Shown: one piece after another, positions 1 through 11,974 of the stretch
Layout of the letters: each line of letters starts with the position of its first letter
Numbering within the stretch: the first letter of the stretch is position 1
DNA from: Tetracladium setigerum
Taxonomy: Eukaryota > Ascomycota > Leotiomycetes > Helotiales
Assembly: GCA_031472005.1 (NCBI GenBank)
Contig: PZJY01000005.1
Coordinates: forward strand, 682,001 to 746,000
Length of the DNA: 64,000 nucleotides
Reading direction: 5' to 3'
Notes under the pieces: model-generated
Databases searched by the model: none
What the model saw: only the letters and a program-made list of their open reading frames with translations
Told to the model about the DNA's origin: nothing
Translations under genes and position numbers: made by a program

Positions 1-869
1 TTGCATCAGACGCCCTCCGCGCAACATTTGCGAAGACGTCAGTGTCACTGATGACTAACCTCGGATTCGATGGAATCGATATGGATTACGAATACGTGAC
101 CGACTCAACCCAAGCCGCACAGATGGTTGATCTTCTAAAGAGAATACGAGTAGAAATGGCTGCCTACTCTAGTCGAACCTCCTCTCCTCCATTCCTTCTT
201 TCCTATGCCTCACCCGCCGGACCAGACAAGTACAAGCAACTTGACTTCAAGGGCATGGATCAATATCTGGACTTCTGGAATTACATGGGCTTCGACTACG
301 CTGGATCTTGGGATAAGATCGCTGGACATCAAGCCAATGTTTTCCAAGACAACAAGAACACCGCTTCTACGCCATTCAACACGACTTCTGCGATGGCATA
401 TTACACTTCTGTCGGGGGTGTCTGTGCTTCCAAAATCAACCTTGGTTCTCCACTCTATGGACGAGCTTTTGCTCAGACTGAAGGTCCTGGCAAGCCATTC
501 AATGGAACCGGCACAACTGGCAGCTTTGATCTTGCTGGTGTCTGGGATTACAAGGCTTTGCCTGCTCCAGGATATAATTCCAAGGTATTCAGTCTCAATA
601 AGGTTGGAGCTTCGTACAGCTATGATGCCGCGAAGAAGTACATGGTTAGCTATGATACGCCTGAGATCGCAAAGGTGAAGGCGCAGTATATCAAATCTTC
701 GGGACTGGGAGGGAGTATGTGGTGGGAGGTGAGCATGGATAAGACTGGAGCTGATAGTTTGATTGGAACTACTGTCAATACTTTTGGTGGAGTTAGGGGG
801 CTGGAGAAGAGTTCGAATCATTTGAACTATCCAGAGAGCAAGTATGATAATTTGAGACGGGGGATGTAG
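1..869 (+). CDS. GH18 chitinase, C-terminal part (5' end outside window)
   Basis: Glycoside hydrolase family 18 endochitinase that cleaves beta-1,4-GlcNAc chains. The open frame runs in from the left edge (first full codon at base 3), so the start and any signal peptide are missing. The catalytic signature DGIDMDYEY matches the family DxxDxDxE motif, the last Glu being the proton donor. Downstream, YMGFDYAGSWD and the C-terminal GGSMWWEVSMDKTG fit the later barrel strands, including the conserved Trp of strand beta-8. The protein ends at the TAG at 867-869 with no chitin-binding module or GPI signal after the barrel. No intron is seen in this part. Likely secreted and involved in wall remodelling or nutrition; the subclass cannot be decided from this fragment. 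Confidence 0.93.
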   Translation, partial: ASDALRATFAKTSVSLMTNLGFDGIDMDYEYVTDSTQAAQMVDLLKRIRVEMAAYSSRTSSPPFLLSYASPAGPDKYKQLDFKGMDQYLDFWNYMGFDYAGSWDKIAGHQANVFQDNKNTASTPFNTTSAMAYYTSVGGVCASKINLGSPLYGRAFAQTEGPGKPFNGTGTTGSFDLAGVWDYKALPAPGYNSKVFSLNKVGASYSYDAAKKYMVSYDTPEIAKVKAQYIKSSGLGGSMWWEVSMDKTGADSLIGTTVNTFGGVRGLEKSSNHLNYPESKYDNLRRGM

Positions 870-1977
870 ACGTAAGCCGAGGTTAGAGCAGAGTGGGTGT
901 GAATGGACGAGGCGAAGGATTCTTGGAGTCCGGAAATTTCTGTACTTCGAATATTAAATATTAAGGTAAATGTATATTTATACATGTTAACATATCTTGT
1001 CAGCCCTCAGAAAATGGAGGAATGACGAAGTCTAGACGCCGCCAGCCAGCTGGCAATGACGGCTGAGCGATCACGTGACCAATGCGATGCGTTGGCAAGT
1101 CAACTTTTTTCTCTCCATTTAATCTTGTTATCACCCCGACACTCCTCTGTCCTTCCTCCTTCTCCCTCCCTCAACCTCCACGATATCTCTCTCGTCTCCT
1201 ATTGATATACCGGTTAAATCGCAACTTTTATTGCCCGCCACCGCTCGTCCCCCGTCGCACAAAAGCCAACCTCCTCCTGTCACCAAGTAAGTGCCCATGA
1301 CAGGACGGGCGCAGGCAATCAAGCAAGCTTAAACAGGCTGCAGCTGCAGCTCCTGAGATCGGGAATCACTGGACAGCAATAAGCACCGCAGCTGGCAAAG
1401 CAAAGCATGTCACAGGGACGGACCGCTCCTCTGCAGCGCATCGCAGCTGCAGCCCCAACTTTGAATCCTTTTCTCTCTCTCTGTCTGTTTTATATTGTTG
1501 CTTCTACTTATTGGATGCGTTTCACGTCTTTTCTCTTTCATTCCAAAGTCATTTTTCCTGTTCGTAAGTCGAAGGAGGGTTGTCTGCATTTCCAGGCCGC
1601 TAGTCATCACAGCCCGACTGGTCTATTTTGGGGGTGTGAGGGGTGATAAGCATTTCCATTCGCTGTGTTCGAGCAGCCACCAAGAATCACCTCGTCTTTC
1701 AGACCCTCCTTCTGTTCCCCCTGCTCAGCTCACGCTCACACTTCTCACCCCCTCGTACTCACTCACTCACACTCAAGCTCACACACCCACACACACACCA
1801 AGTTGGTGACGGAATAATCCACAGCCTTCTCTTCCCAGTATCAGATATCCCCGCTGATCAAGGTCCCATGTGACCAAAGATGGCCGCAAGCGGCGATGCG
1901 TTCAGCTCATCCTATAACTGGCCATTTGGCGCCAGGAGCATCAAAGTCCAGATGCCTTTACATCATCAGTATCAACG
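870..1977. other. intergenic: chitinase 3' flank and pyrimidine-rich leader of the next gene
   Basis: No convincing coding region. The right half (about 1460-1800) is rich in CT and contains a CA-type simple repeat around 1750-1800, typical of a fungal promoter or 5' UTR ahead of the gene starting at 1978. Short open frames here have no recognisable protein features. Confidence 0.6.
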
Positions 1978-4228
1978 ATGGCCAGATTGATGAAAAAGCG
2001 TGCGCGCAGTCGACTTGCTGAGGAATATTTGGCCTGGGAGAAGGAGAGCGAGAAGCAGAGGTCGTCGGGCTCCAAGGGTGGTACTGGGCGTCGGTCGAGT
2101 CCTCCGAAATCATCCCGAGATGGTCATCGCAAATCGCAACATTCCCATAGTCGCATCCATGGCGAGTACAGCCAAGAGGAACCACCAAAGAAGAAGAGTC
2201 GACATACCTTGAGAAGAAGGTCGCCTCACGACAACATTGCAGTCGATTATAGATCTAAAAGTCCCCCGGATCGCTCCAAGCGGAAATCAAAGCATTCTAC
2301 TGGGGATGCACGCGTTGAGCCGGAAGAGAAACCCAAGGAAAAGAGTCGCCATTCTACCAGCAAACCTATTTACCGACATAGCGCGCATAGCAAATACTTT
2401 GGATCTCCTCCCAGAGTATCAAAGTCTCCCGAAACACCCAAGAGGAAATCAAGATATTCACCAACCAGCTCTGATACGTACGTCAATCGTACGGAAGACA
2501 GTCCCATTACTCCCAAGGCACGGAAATCTCCTGAGCGCCCGAAGAGAAAGTCAAAAAATGCTCAGGTCAACGCCGATGCATGCTTGGATCGACTTCCCAT
2601 TGAGTTGAAACTCTCAATACTCGATGTACTTCCAGATATTCCATCACTATATTCCATCACCCGTGCCTCACCAGCTTTCTATCATGCGTACCTTGGACAA
2701 CGATACCCGATTCATTCAAGAGTCATCACAGCAGATGTCGATGCCAAAATCATGATCGAAGCTCTCTCGTTACTACAAGCTTCGCGAATCAGTCGCTCGT
2801 CACGCTGGCTCGAAAAGGCATCCTCATTCATCGACCTATATGCCGTGGACCGTAGTCTCTGTGTCGGTCCGGAAATAACAGGAAAAGAAACTATGCATCG
2901 AATAGCCGGTTTTCACTACATTGTTCATAACCTAACGTCGCTTTTCTCTCAAGATGTCCTCGCCCATCGTCCCGTAATTGGACGACCCTCTTCAAGGAGC
3001 GAAAAGCCGCTCACTTCAAATGAGACGCAGCGATTTCAGAGATCTCTTTACCGCTATGAGATTTTTTGTCGGTTATTTGGGACATTGCATCGCACGCCCC
3101 AGGATTATGCACATGATCAGCACAATTTCTCACGTGTGGCCACGGAGTTTCTGGCCTCGTTCCAGGCTTGGGAGGCAGAAGAGGTTAATTGCCTGCATCG
3201 TTTCGTATGCAATTATTATCGCGAGGTAATCCAAAAATGCGCATCTTATCTTGGTGTTGAGTTTGGATGGTCAAGATATGGTGAAAAAGTGGTGATGCGT
3301 GCTCCTAATGGACTGAATGGGGATTACCAATACAAATTGGGTAAGTTTTGTTTAGTTATATGTTTTCTTCTCATACCTCATTCCGAGATGCCAAATAATT
3401 TCATGACTTGGGCCTAATTGTGGATATGATAGAGCACGAGTGGTATGACGAATCAGCAGCCCATTGTGCATCGATGGGTCTAGCCTTTCTCTCCCGTATA
3501 ACAGGAACCTCATCCAACAGATCACGCGCCCGCCTGCTCTTACCTGTTATCTCAACGCTTGACACATCCACCGCAGCAGAGTCTCAAATCCTTCCTCTCG
3601 TTTGGAAAAAATCGTACTCCCTTGATTTTGGCCCTAGCCTACGTCCAATTTTCAATTTCGCAAACGGCAATCTTAATAGCACCCACAGAGCTAATGGAGG
3701 GGAGTTGAGATTCGAGAATGAAAGAGAAGGTCCAAATGCAGGCATCGTATGGGCTGGTGCTATGACGTATAGCCTACGGTCAGAGTGGCCGAACAAGGAC
3801 TGGTTACTAAGCTGGGGCTATTGCTTTTGGATTGTGACAGGCTGGATAAATGGCAGGTGAGGACGAGAGGATATAGGTTCATCGCTGAGGTTATTGGAAA
3901 GGAGTGGGCGAGTAGTGGGGTTGCAAATGGCGATGGTGCAGGTTATGGCAATGTTTATGGTGGGGTTGGGAATGTTAATATAAACGATTATACAACTGGG
4001 TATGGGGATGGTGGGGCCGCAAGTGGGTTTACATATACTGGCGCAACGGATGAATACGGTAGTGGGAAACGGCATGGCGTTTATAGAGATAGCGGTGGGT
4101 ACGGGGACAGTGGTTCTGGAAATAAAGAAAGCGGCGGTAGGCATCGTTATGGGACAAGCCATAGGGAGAGAGATAAAGACAGAGAGAGGCCAAAGAGGAG
4201 GGAGAGAAGCTCATGGTGGTTCCGATGA
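1978..4228 (+). CDS. F-box-like protein with RS-type N-terminus and Gly-rich tail (apparent frameshift)
   Basis: Model: exon 1978-3340, intron 3341-3432 (GTAAGT...AG), exon 3433-4228. Residues 1-195 are very rich in Arg, Ser and Lys with repeated SPP/SPE and KRKS motifs, like RS or nuclear proteins. An F-box-like segment follows (DRLPIELKLSILDVLPDIPS), then the alpha-helical body usual in fungal F-box proteins of unknown target. The body ends in the conserved-looking block DWLLSWGYCFW. At 3828-3831 the frame breaks: DCDRLDKWQ, the expected continuation, lies in the -1 frame. One extra base there gives 719 residues ending in a Gly/Tyr-rich stretch and an RDKDRERPKRRERS tail. Likely a substrate receptor of an SCF ligase or a scaffold; target unknown. 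Without the extra base the protein stops at 3860. Confidence 0.72.
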
Positions 4229-5001
4229 GATGTAAAATAATTTAAAGCATGGGCAGGCATAGATCTGGAGTTGGGATGGGTTCTGAAGTGTCCAAAAATG
4301 CAGGTCCATTCGAGGCCTCAGACAGAATTATATGATGAACTCCACCGCCGTGAAGAGTACCATTAATAGAAGTGGTGATATTCTGCACTCCAACAAGGCC
4401 GCGGCCCATGTTGATCATCACTGTCAGTTTTTCTATCAACTTTTCAAGGAGGGGTACGGATCGCAAGGTCAACATTGGGTACCTCTCCGTTATGACTTGA
4501 AAAAAGAATTTCACCACAAGACTTCCCAGCGCTAATTTCCCATCCGTCACTCCAATGAAGATGCGAATTCCCAATCCGGCGTGATGGGATTCGTGACTAG
4601 CGCACCCGGCCTTCCCATTCGCTGAAGGCGTCGTCGTGGCGAACCACACAGGCAAGCGATCTAAGCGAGAAACAAACAATTGGTGACCACAACCCCTTCA
4701 ACCATCCAACCATCTCTCTAAGTCACGATATACACAATCCAGACCATTTATTGATTCTACATTCGGGCATGTCCACAGCGATTATGCTCTGACTGGCCAT
4801 GTCCCCCAACAGCCTGTGCCTCTGCTCCATCGCTCATCAAATCAACACAAAGTTGGATTCTTTGCGGCAATATTGACTTCCTAATAAGCCCCCGCTCGTT
4901 ATTTGATATAAGACACAACGGCTGCCCGTTTTCCTTCTTCCCCATTTGAGATGTTTAACTTTTCGATTTTTTGACGACCGTGTGCGTATGGGAGCTTCAA
5001 G
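4229..5001. other. intergenic between F-box-like gene and Pth11-like gene
   Basis: A 145-codon open frame lies on the minus strand (4242-4679). It has no signal peptide, motif or recognised family, so I do not call it a gene. The rest looks like 3' UTR plus promoter sequence. Confidence 0.4.
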
Positions 5002-6434
5002 ATGCATTCTGGATGGCAATTGGCGTGCGCCATGTGGGGGATGACCGGACTTGCGATAACCCTGGTATTCCTCCGATTATACACGCGGATTCACATCGTC
5101 AAGTTTGTGGGTGCGGAAGATTATATGTATACATTGACTGGGGTATGTTACAGCTTCTTCTTTACGTACATACACATACACATAAATACACGCGTACATC
5201 GTTGCTACTGCTGACACTTGAAACAATCACAGATGTTCCTTCTTGGGTTTACCGTCTTCATTCAGATATCAATCCACTATGGACTTGGACAGAACTTTTG
5301 GCAGTTGAGCATACCGAATTCGTCAGATGCGATATTCTGGACTTATGTCGCCAACAGCTTCGCCATTATTGGAAATGCAATGGCCAAGCTTTCGATGGGA
5401 CTGTTCCTTCTTCGCGTCGTGCAAGTGAGATGGCATAAAATAGCACTGTGGAGTGCTGTTGTTATCACAACGACGACGTCGATTGTGCTTACCGTGATGT
5501 TGTGGACGCAGACTACTCCTACGAGGCTATCGTGGGATCCACTAAGGACGGTTGGGAAATGGAATTTTCAGATTCAGCCTTTGAGTGTTGGACTTGGAGG
5601 TAGGATACTTCACCGAGTTTGAGAATCAATAACATGAGTGCTAACACTGGGTGTCTAGTTTGGTCCAGCCTATGCGATTTCTTCTTCGCAATCTTCCCTT
5701 GGCTGTTCATCTGGTCGCTGAAGATGCCTCGACGAGAAAAGACGATGCTTGCCAGCGGCATGAGTTTGGGTGTCATGTAAGTTCTCGCCCGGTCTTTCAC
5801 ATACCTAAACTAACATCTTCACAGTGCAGGAGCATGTGGCATCACAAGAACCGTCGTACTATCACGACTAGACGTGTTAAACTACACACGTACGTCTTCC
5901 CCCTTTACCCTCTCTCACATCATCCCCATCAAGAACAGCAAAAACTAACAACTTCTCAGTAAACTTCGTCCCCTACTTCGCCTGGGCCGCCGCCGAAATA
6001 GCAGTCGCAATGATCTGCATCGGCATCCCCACCCTACGTCCCCTCTACCTCAAAACCCGCGGCATCACCACCACCAACGGCAGCCACAACGGCGAACTCC
6101 CCAATTTATGATCATCAAAAAGCATAACAACTCCCACACACCAACCCCTACCATCAGACCCCCAACCTTATCTACTTCTCCTTCTCAGTTCGCTCAGCGC
6201 TCTTCAAGTTTGAGTCAACCGCCAGGAACTCCATCGACGATAAATTCCGGCATCACGAAACCTGGAAGTGTGTATAAGCCTTCATCGGCGCACAGTAGCC
6301 CGAGGATGAATAATACCCCAAGAATATTGGTGGTTCCGCCCGAACCGCATAGGGATATTGGAGTGATTCAGGTGGTTAGGGAGGTGAGGGTTGAGAAGGA
6401 GGATCTAAACTGGCCACTTTTAAACCAGTTTTGA
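5002..6434 (+). CDS. Pth11-like integral membrane protein (fungal rhodopsin-type 7TM), apparent frameshift near end
   Basis: Exons 5002-5142, 5233-5599, 5659-5776, 5825-5889, 5960 onward; all four introns are GT-AG with good branch sites. The protein has serial hydrophobic helices and the hallmark segments of the fungal Pth11-like family without CFEM: RIVKFVGAEDY-like loop (here HIVKFVGAEDY), FFFAIFPWLFIW, GACGITRTVVL, NFVPYFAWAAAEIAVAMICIG and TLRPLY before a polar tail. As written it stops at 6109-6111. One more C in the run at 6099-6102 joins it to an open tail ending at 6434 (388 residues) with the RILVVPP and VIQVVREVRVE motifs common in these cytoplasmic tails. The N-terminus at 5002 is short, so a small upstream exon could be missing. 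Role: surface sensing, ligand unknown. Confidence 0.83.
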
Positions 6435-7584
6435 TTTTGATTTTTTTTTCGAATTATACATATATCCCCTTTTCGCTTTTGGGCGTTTTCTTGGCCATTC
6501 TTTCTTTTGTTGGGTGGGGTGGCGGTTTTGGCAATTATATTCGATAGAATGCTGCAAAGCGTGGAGTTTTCGGTTTGGGGGTTTGCTATCGACAACACTC
6601 GATGATACGAGGTCTTTTCTTTTGTATATTGTTAACTTGCTCTTAATTATCTCAGACGAATTGAAGATAAGCTTGATCTCTGCAAAAGGTTTAAAGTCTG
6701 GCCTTGTGAAGCGACCGATTGACTTCGCGTATAATTGGCCAGCATAGGTAAGAGCCAGGAAAATATTGCTATACCCTCCTCCATCACGCGAGCTCGTGGA
6801 TTGTTGGTGTTCTTTTCTTGATTCACTGCCATATAGTCCACCCTTCTTATTGACTCTAGCTCTCGTGTGTACTAAAACTCTAACGAGGGAGGGAAACTCA
6901 ATACGCGTGGATGAATGGAGAAAAGTCGGTCAACGCGATCAATGCATAAACCTGATTCAGGATGGTGATCCATAAACAGTCAAGAAACCTGAACACTCCG
7001 CGGTATCACGTGCCAGAGAATATATCTTTTCAAGTGCCTGCATTAGCTAGCAAAGATTATGCTTATATCGAGTCTGCTTGCATACATGACATCAACTCCG
7101 CATCTTTAGTTCAAAGCTACGCGGAACCACCCACTGGCTCACTATTGATCATACGAAGCTGACTTCCAAAACAATTTTTGTCCAACAGTATTCCATTTCA
7201 TTTATCCTGCTTTTAAGCTTTGTGGAAGCATGAAGGAGGGTAGGGGCCGGGGGTGGGATGCGTCAAGCCGCAAGCGAAGCAAGCACGGTGACTTCCCCCG
7301 ACTTTCTCATAACTTCACAAGACTTAGCATTCTATGACATCCAATCGGTTTCGCTTAGGTTACTATGACATGAAAAAGACAACAGAATAATAAGATTAAG
7401 TTTTCGGCACAGTCGTTATTGGGGAAAGCTGATTTGTTTTGGCAATAAATACGCTTCTCGCTAACAGGTGGCGCATCGACATGATGTCCCCTCCATGATA
7501 TATATTCTTGGTATCAATCTATCGAATTATTGACGGTATAGAACAAGAAACCAGAGCTTCAAAATCGAGAATTCTTTTGCAACA
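6435..7584. other. intergenic, 1.15 kb
   Basis: No supported gene. The sequence is AT-rich with scattered short open frames lacking motifs. It probably holds the 3' UTR of the Pth11-like gene and the promoter of the serine hydrolase gene. Confidence 0.5.
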
Positions 7585-9025
7585 ATGGCCTCTTTCCGTC
7601 AAACCTTCAATGCTCTACGCCGCCGATTTCAGCATGAGGGCCTGCCCCTCCCACCGGTCACACTTGGCGCCATCAGCAGAGACGGTACGTCACCTACCCT
7701 CCGCACAGGTTTACTAATTCTTTCCATGCTAGCTCTTTACTAAATTATATGTGGTCCACCGTCCAGGCTCCTTCCACTATGTTGGAACTTCCGGGGAGCA
7801 AGTCGACAATCCTGCCGGTGCCAACACTTTGCATTGGATCGCCTCTGCCACCAAGTTCATCACTACTATTGCTGTGATGCAATGTGTCGAGAGAGGACAA
7901 CTAAATTTGAACGATGATATAACAAAATTGTTGCCAGAGTTCAAGGATCCGAAGATATTGACAGGTTTCAATGACAAGAATGAAGCTATCTTCAAGCCCG
8001 CGACAAAGACTGTTACACTTCGGCAAGTCGTGCTCGTGTTTAAGTATTTACTCCTCACCTCATGGATTTTGCTGACATAAGATGTTCAACAGGCACCTGT
8101 TAACTCACTCCAGCGGCCTGGGCTACTATTTCAGCGATCCGCTCTTGCTCCGCTATGAAGAGCTGCGAGGAAACCCCCCTCTTGATTTTAAGTCCGTTGT
8201 GAGTTAACTAATCCAACCGTCAATACAACCACTTACCGAACGCCATAGGCAGACAAATTTCCGCACTTTTTCCTTCTATCCGAACCCGGTGAGCGTTTCA
8301 TGTATTCCCCTGGCATGGACTGGGCTGGAGTTATTGTAAGTTTGAAAATACCCATGAGGCAACGGTCAATCTGATTCGTATTGTGAACGATAAAGGTCGA
8401 GCGAATCACCTCCATGAAGCTGAGTGAGTACATGCAAAGTCATATCTTCGACGTTATCTCTGCAAAAGATATCACATTTCATCCTCAACTGCGAGAAGAT
8501 CTGAGAGCTCGACAAGCGAAAAACTGGACTCGATCAGACCAGGGCTTGAAAGAGGGGACAAAGCCCCTTTGGCCGGAGAACACGACCGCAGATTTTGGAG
8601 GCGGTGGGATATTTGCAACGGTAGACGATCTGCTCTTGATCTACCAAGGCGTCCTGAATGGAAAGTTACTTCAGCCCATGACTGTCAAAGTCATGTTCCA
8701 ACCACATCTGGAGAATGTTGCGGGCCTCGACAAACCGGCTGAGCATCCGTCGTTTTATCGTAATTCAATCTGGAATACCATTCCAAATGAAGTTCCTATT
8801 AGCTTTGGGATTGGAGGTGTGATAAATACCGCTGAGGTACCGAAACGGCGGGGAATACACTCGCTAACCTGGTCGGGGAATCCGAACTGCTACTGGTGGG
8901 TTGACCTTAACAAGGGTGTCGCCGGTGTATATCTTTCTCAGCTTAATCCCAGTGGGGACGAAAAGTCTATCGAGCTGCTGACTGAGTTTGAGGAATTTGT
9001 ATATTCGAGTTTAGGTGAGGTTTGA
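7585..9025 (+). CDS. beta-lactamase-fold serine hydrolase (LovD/EstB-like transesterase family)
   Basis: Exons 7585-7684, 7767-8022, 8093-8198, 8249-8335, 8396-9025 give 392 residues in one frame. Motifs: HWIASATKF places the SxxK nucleophile pair at about S60/K63; FMYSPGMDW supplies the conserved Tyr (about Y173); RHLLTHSSGLGY is the strongly conserved block after the nucleophile. There is no signal peptide, so it is probably cytosolic. Family members are esterases, acyltransferases such as LovD, or DD-peptidase-like enzymes; which one cannot be told. Intron 2 (8023-8092) needs a GC donor (GCAAGT): only this splice yields LR-HLLTHSSG and keeps the phase. No polyketide gene lies nearby, so a role in secondary metabolism is not supported. 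Confidence 0.9.
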
Positions 9026-9982
9026 TTGTTAGACCTAATGAATACATGTATCTCGTACTAAGTAAGATCCGAGTGTGTCTATACTTTCATCTCGTGGTCC
9101 AAATTCTGACATACTTCATTGTAACGATGATTCTTAAGTTCTTGCAAAAGGCGATCAACGTGGTCTTTAATGTAGGATACAAGTGTCATAAAATCTGTGG
9201 AGAACTTGAGATTTCCCTATACTGACAAAGAGAACTGATCTGGAGAGTGCGATCACTGTTATCGTCATTGAATTGACTATACCCCGATGGAGAACGTGAG
9301 TACAATCTTCTTTATCAAATGATAACGTTGCGTTCTCTTATGTAAAGGCCTGAGAAACGCACAGAGAAGGCACAAAACTAAAGAGATATGCGGGATTTGT
9401 ATGAATACTCTCCACAATGCTTGGAAAAAGCCAAATAGCAATCCCATTTATCATTTTTAGCTCCACCTAGCATACTGTTATGTTATCTCGCCAAGTGATG
9501 GTCCTCAATCAGCAATCAGTGCGGAATTAAAGTATCCGCACGATTGTCCGCCACAAACACCGAGTGCCAAAACATGAAATCCACTTTTTTTATTAGACTT
9601 ATCACCCCTCATCAATTGCGAGATATTCCCATGCGCGCAATCAAGCGATTATCTTCTGGGAAAATATCTGTACTGTATCGACAACTCAAATCCCGAACAC
9701 CGGAGGTGGGTCAACCCGCAGGAACAGATGAACGATTGCATGTTTCCACAACATGGGGAACCACCATCGATTGACACCGGCGTTTGACTTCCAGTGTTTT
9801 CTTCGAGATAAGACTCGTTCACGACTCGTTACGAAAAAGCCACAATCCAAATTTTTGTTTGCTATAGCCAGGTTGAGCAATGATGCCAGAGATTGAGAGT
9901 ATAAAGAGGGTAATGAGGGCTCTTGCAACTGAAGGAATCACTCCGATCAATTTTTCTCCCATCTTCCCATTATTGTCTGAAA
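9026..9982. other. intergenic, 0.96 kb
   Basis: No supported gene or recognisable repeat. AT-rich sequence between the serine hydrolase and nitrilase genes. Confidence 0.5.
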
Positions 9983-11491
9983 ATGATATCCCTCGCCACT
10001 TCAGCGACCCTGCTTCTGGCTTTGGCCTGTAATGCTCATTGCCAGACCCGAATATTCACCAAATCTAATGTCACTGTCGCAGCTGTCGTAGCCGCACCGG
10101 CTGGATGGCCTCTGCCGGTTGGAAATAAGGACTGGAGCAGCGGCTATTTTGATCTCAACGCTTCCGTAACTTATGCTGTATCTCTGATTGAAGAGGCAAG
10201 AACGGCTGGTGCAGACTTGGTTGTCTTTCCCGAGTTATGGTTTCCCGGGTACGTGAGACGATGTGTGTTGTTTATTGTTGAAGATGCCCAATACTGAGAC
10301 ATGTGTTTACGTACAGTTATCCCAAAACTTACACAGAGAAGAGTAAATTCTTCAAGGTGCCGCAATACGTTGCTCAGTCCATGGTAGTCGGATCCACTCC
10401 ATGGAAATCTCTGGTGTCTGCTGCAGCCAATTCAAGTGTCTATCTCTCATTCGGTTACAGTGAGCGTGAGGGCGATTTCATCTATATGAGCCAGGCTCTG
10501 ATTGGACCTACTGGAGAAGTGCTGATCAACAGGCGTAAACTGAGACCATCTGGTGATGAAAGAGGATTGTGGTCAGATGGGTCCAAGGATGGTTTGGTTG
10601 TAGTAGATACTGAGATCGGACGAATTGGAATGCTGATGTGTTGGGAACACATGTGGGTACGTGTACTCGTCCAGTGGATGAAATGAATGTTTTGGAATAT
10701 GATAACTAACCTCGACAAGCCCGCTATGACCTTTGCAGTTCAAGCACAGCAAGAGAACATCCATATTGGACCATGGCCGTGAGTTTAAAGAAGTCCGTTG
10801 AACGCTTACAACAGCTAATAAGATGGCATTTAGATACAATGAGAATTACGGAGCGAAAACCCAGTCCTGGGAGGACCTTGCAATTGCAAGATCAGCGCAG
10901 ACGGTCTACTCTGCCGCTTCGGGTGCAATCGTGGTTGCACCAGCGATTGGACATGGATTTATCAACGACCAGGTTACTATTCTTGCTGAATCCGACTCAA
11001 CTCTGGTGGCTTCTCCAGCATCGACAATTGGAAAGCAGGCTATCATATACGCCTCCTTGAATGGATCTGCCTGGACCAATACATCGTATAACATCAACGG
11101 ACAGCAATCTTGGGCAATCTTGACCGAAATGGTGGATAACTATCCTCCATCTATCCCAAGGGTAAGTTATGTGTGTTGAATGGATTGTGAATTTGAATAC
11201 TGACCCTTTTCTCTAGGAAAATGGCACCTTCGTTGACCATACTACCTTCTCCACATCGCAAATCATCAGCCAGTTGAAGTAAGTCTGACGAACAGTCTCT
11301 CTGAAATATTGCTGACCTTGTCAAGTTCAACTCAAAATCAATCCGCCACAGGATCAGCGGGACAGCCTGCTCCTTCTTCCTCCTCCACGCTAGAGTTGAC
11401 TTCTGCATCTTGTTCCTCGATCAGCTCAAATAAGGCAGTGATGTGGGCTTCAGTATTTGTCTTAGCACAAGCTGTACTGGGTTTCTGTTAG
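9983..11491 (+). CDS. secreted nitrilase-family amidohydrolase with GPI-like C-terminus
   Basis: Exons 9983-10248, 10317-10656, 10720-10778, 10834-11161, 11217-11278, 11326-11491 encode 406 residues. The Glu-Lys-Cys triad of the carbon-nitrogen hydrolase family is present: E84 in FPELWFPGYP, K163 in RRKLRP, C197 in GMLMCWEH. The order and spacing fit true nitrilases or cyanide hydratases more than amidases. I start at 9983 because that Met begins a clean signal peptide (MISLATSATLLLALACNAHC). The C-terminus is Ser/Thr-rich and ends in a short hydrophobic segment (VMWASVFVLAQAVLGFC), the layout of a GPI attachment signal. Most fungal nitrilases are cytosolic, so wall or membrane display would be unusual. 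Substrate unknown; detoxification of plant or microbial nitriles is possible. Confidence 0.92.
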
Positions 11492-11974
11492 TTGGTTGCG
11501 GTGGACTGTATGATATCTGGGGTATTTTCAATCCCAGGGTTGGATTGGTCAAGTCAGTCGCTATTAAAAACGAAAGATTCAATGCTAGAGCAAAGTATAG
11601 ATAGGTATTGCGAGATATTAAAGTCGGTGTATACGGAAGATAGCAAAGAGTGCTTTAGATCGGACGAAGGTTTAGTGGTGTGTGGGTGACCAAAAACCAT
11701 CGAAGAACAGTATCGACAATTCGAGTACCAGCAGCTGACTACTAATTTTAGTTAAGTTTTAGATCACTTGCTTTCCCAGAATAGAGGAAGAATGTGGCTT
11801 GCACCAACGGAAAATCGAAGCATGTAATTGGTTGTGCTAATTCATGACCTATCACGCGGTCCAAGAAGCTGAAAAGTTGAAACGACGAAGTGGAATTACC
11901 CCTCCCACAGTCACTCCATCTTAATAGACAAAATTGCCCACTCTCTTTCAATTAAGAGGTCCTGGAACATAATC
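11492..11974. other. intergenic, 0.5 kb
   Basis: No gene seen. Contains the nitrilase 3' flank and the upstream region of the small gene at 11975. Confidence 0.5.

Noticed and set aside
3748..3840. Second intron in the F-box-like gene instead of a frameshift
   Set aside because: It would delete the conserved-looking WAGAMTYS...WGYCFW block; a one-base loss explains the data better.
4242..4679. 145-codon open frame on the minus strand
   Set aside because: No family motif, signal peptide or splice partner; it may be a chance frame. Left as unclear rather than called a gene.
7685..7732. Shorter first intron of the beta-lactamase-like gene ending at 7732
   Set aside because: It leads to a stop at 7741-7743; the acceptor at 7766 gives RDGSFHYVG in phase.
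7585..11491. Secondary-metabolite cluster around the serine hydrolase and nitrilase
   Set aside because: No polyketide synthase, peptide synthetase, terpene cyclase or P450 gene is present in the window.
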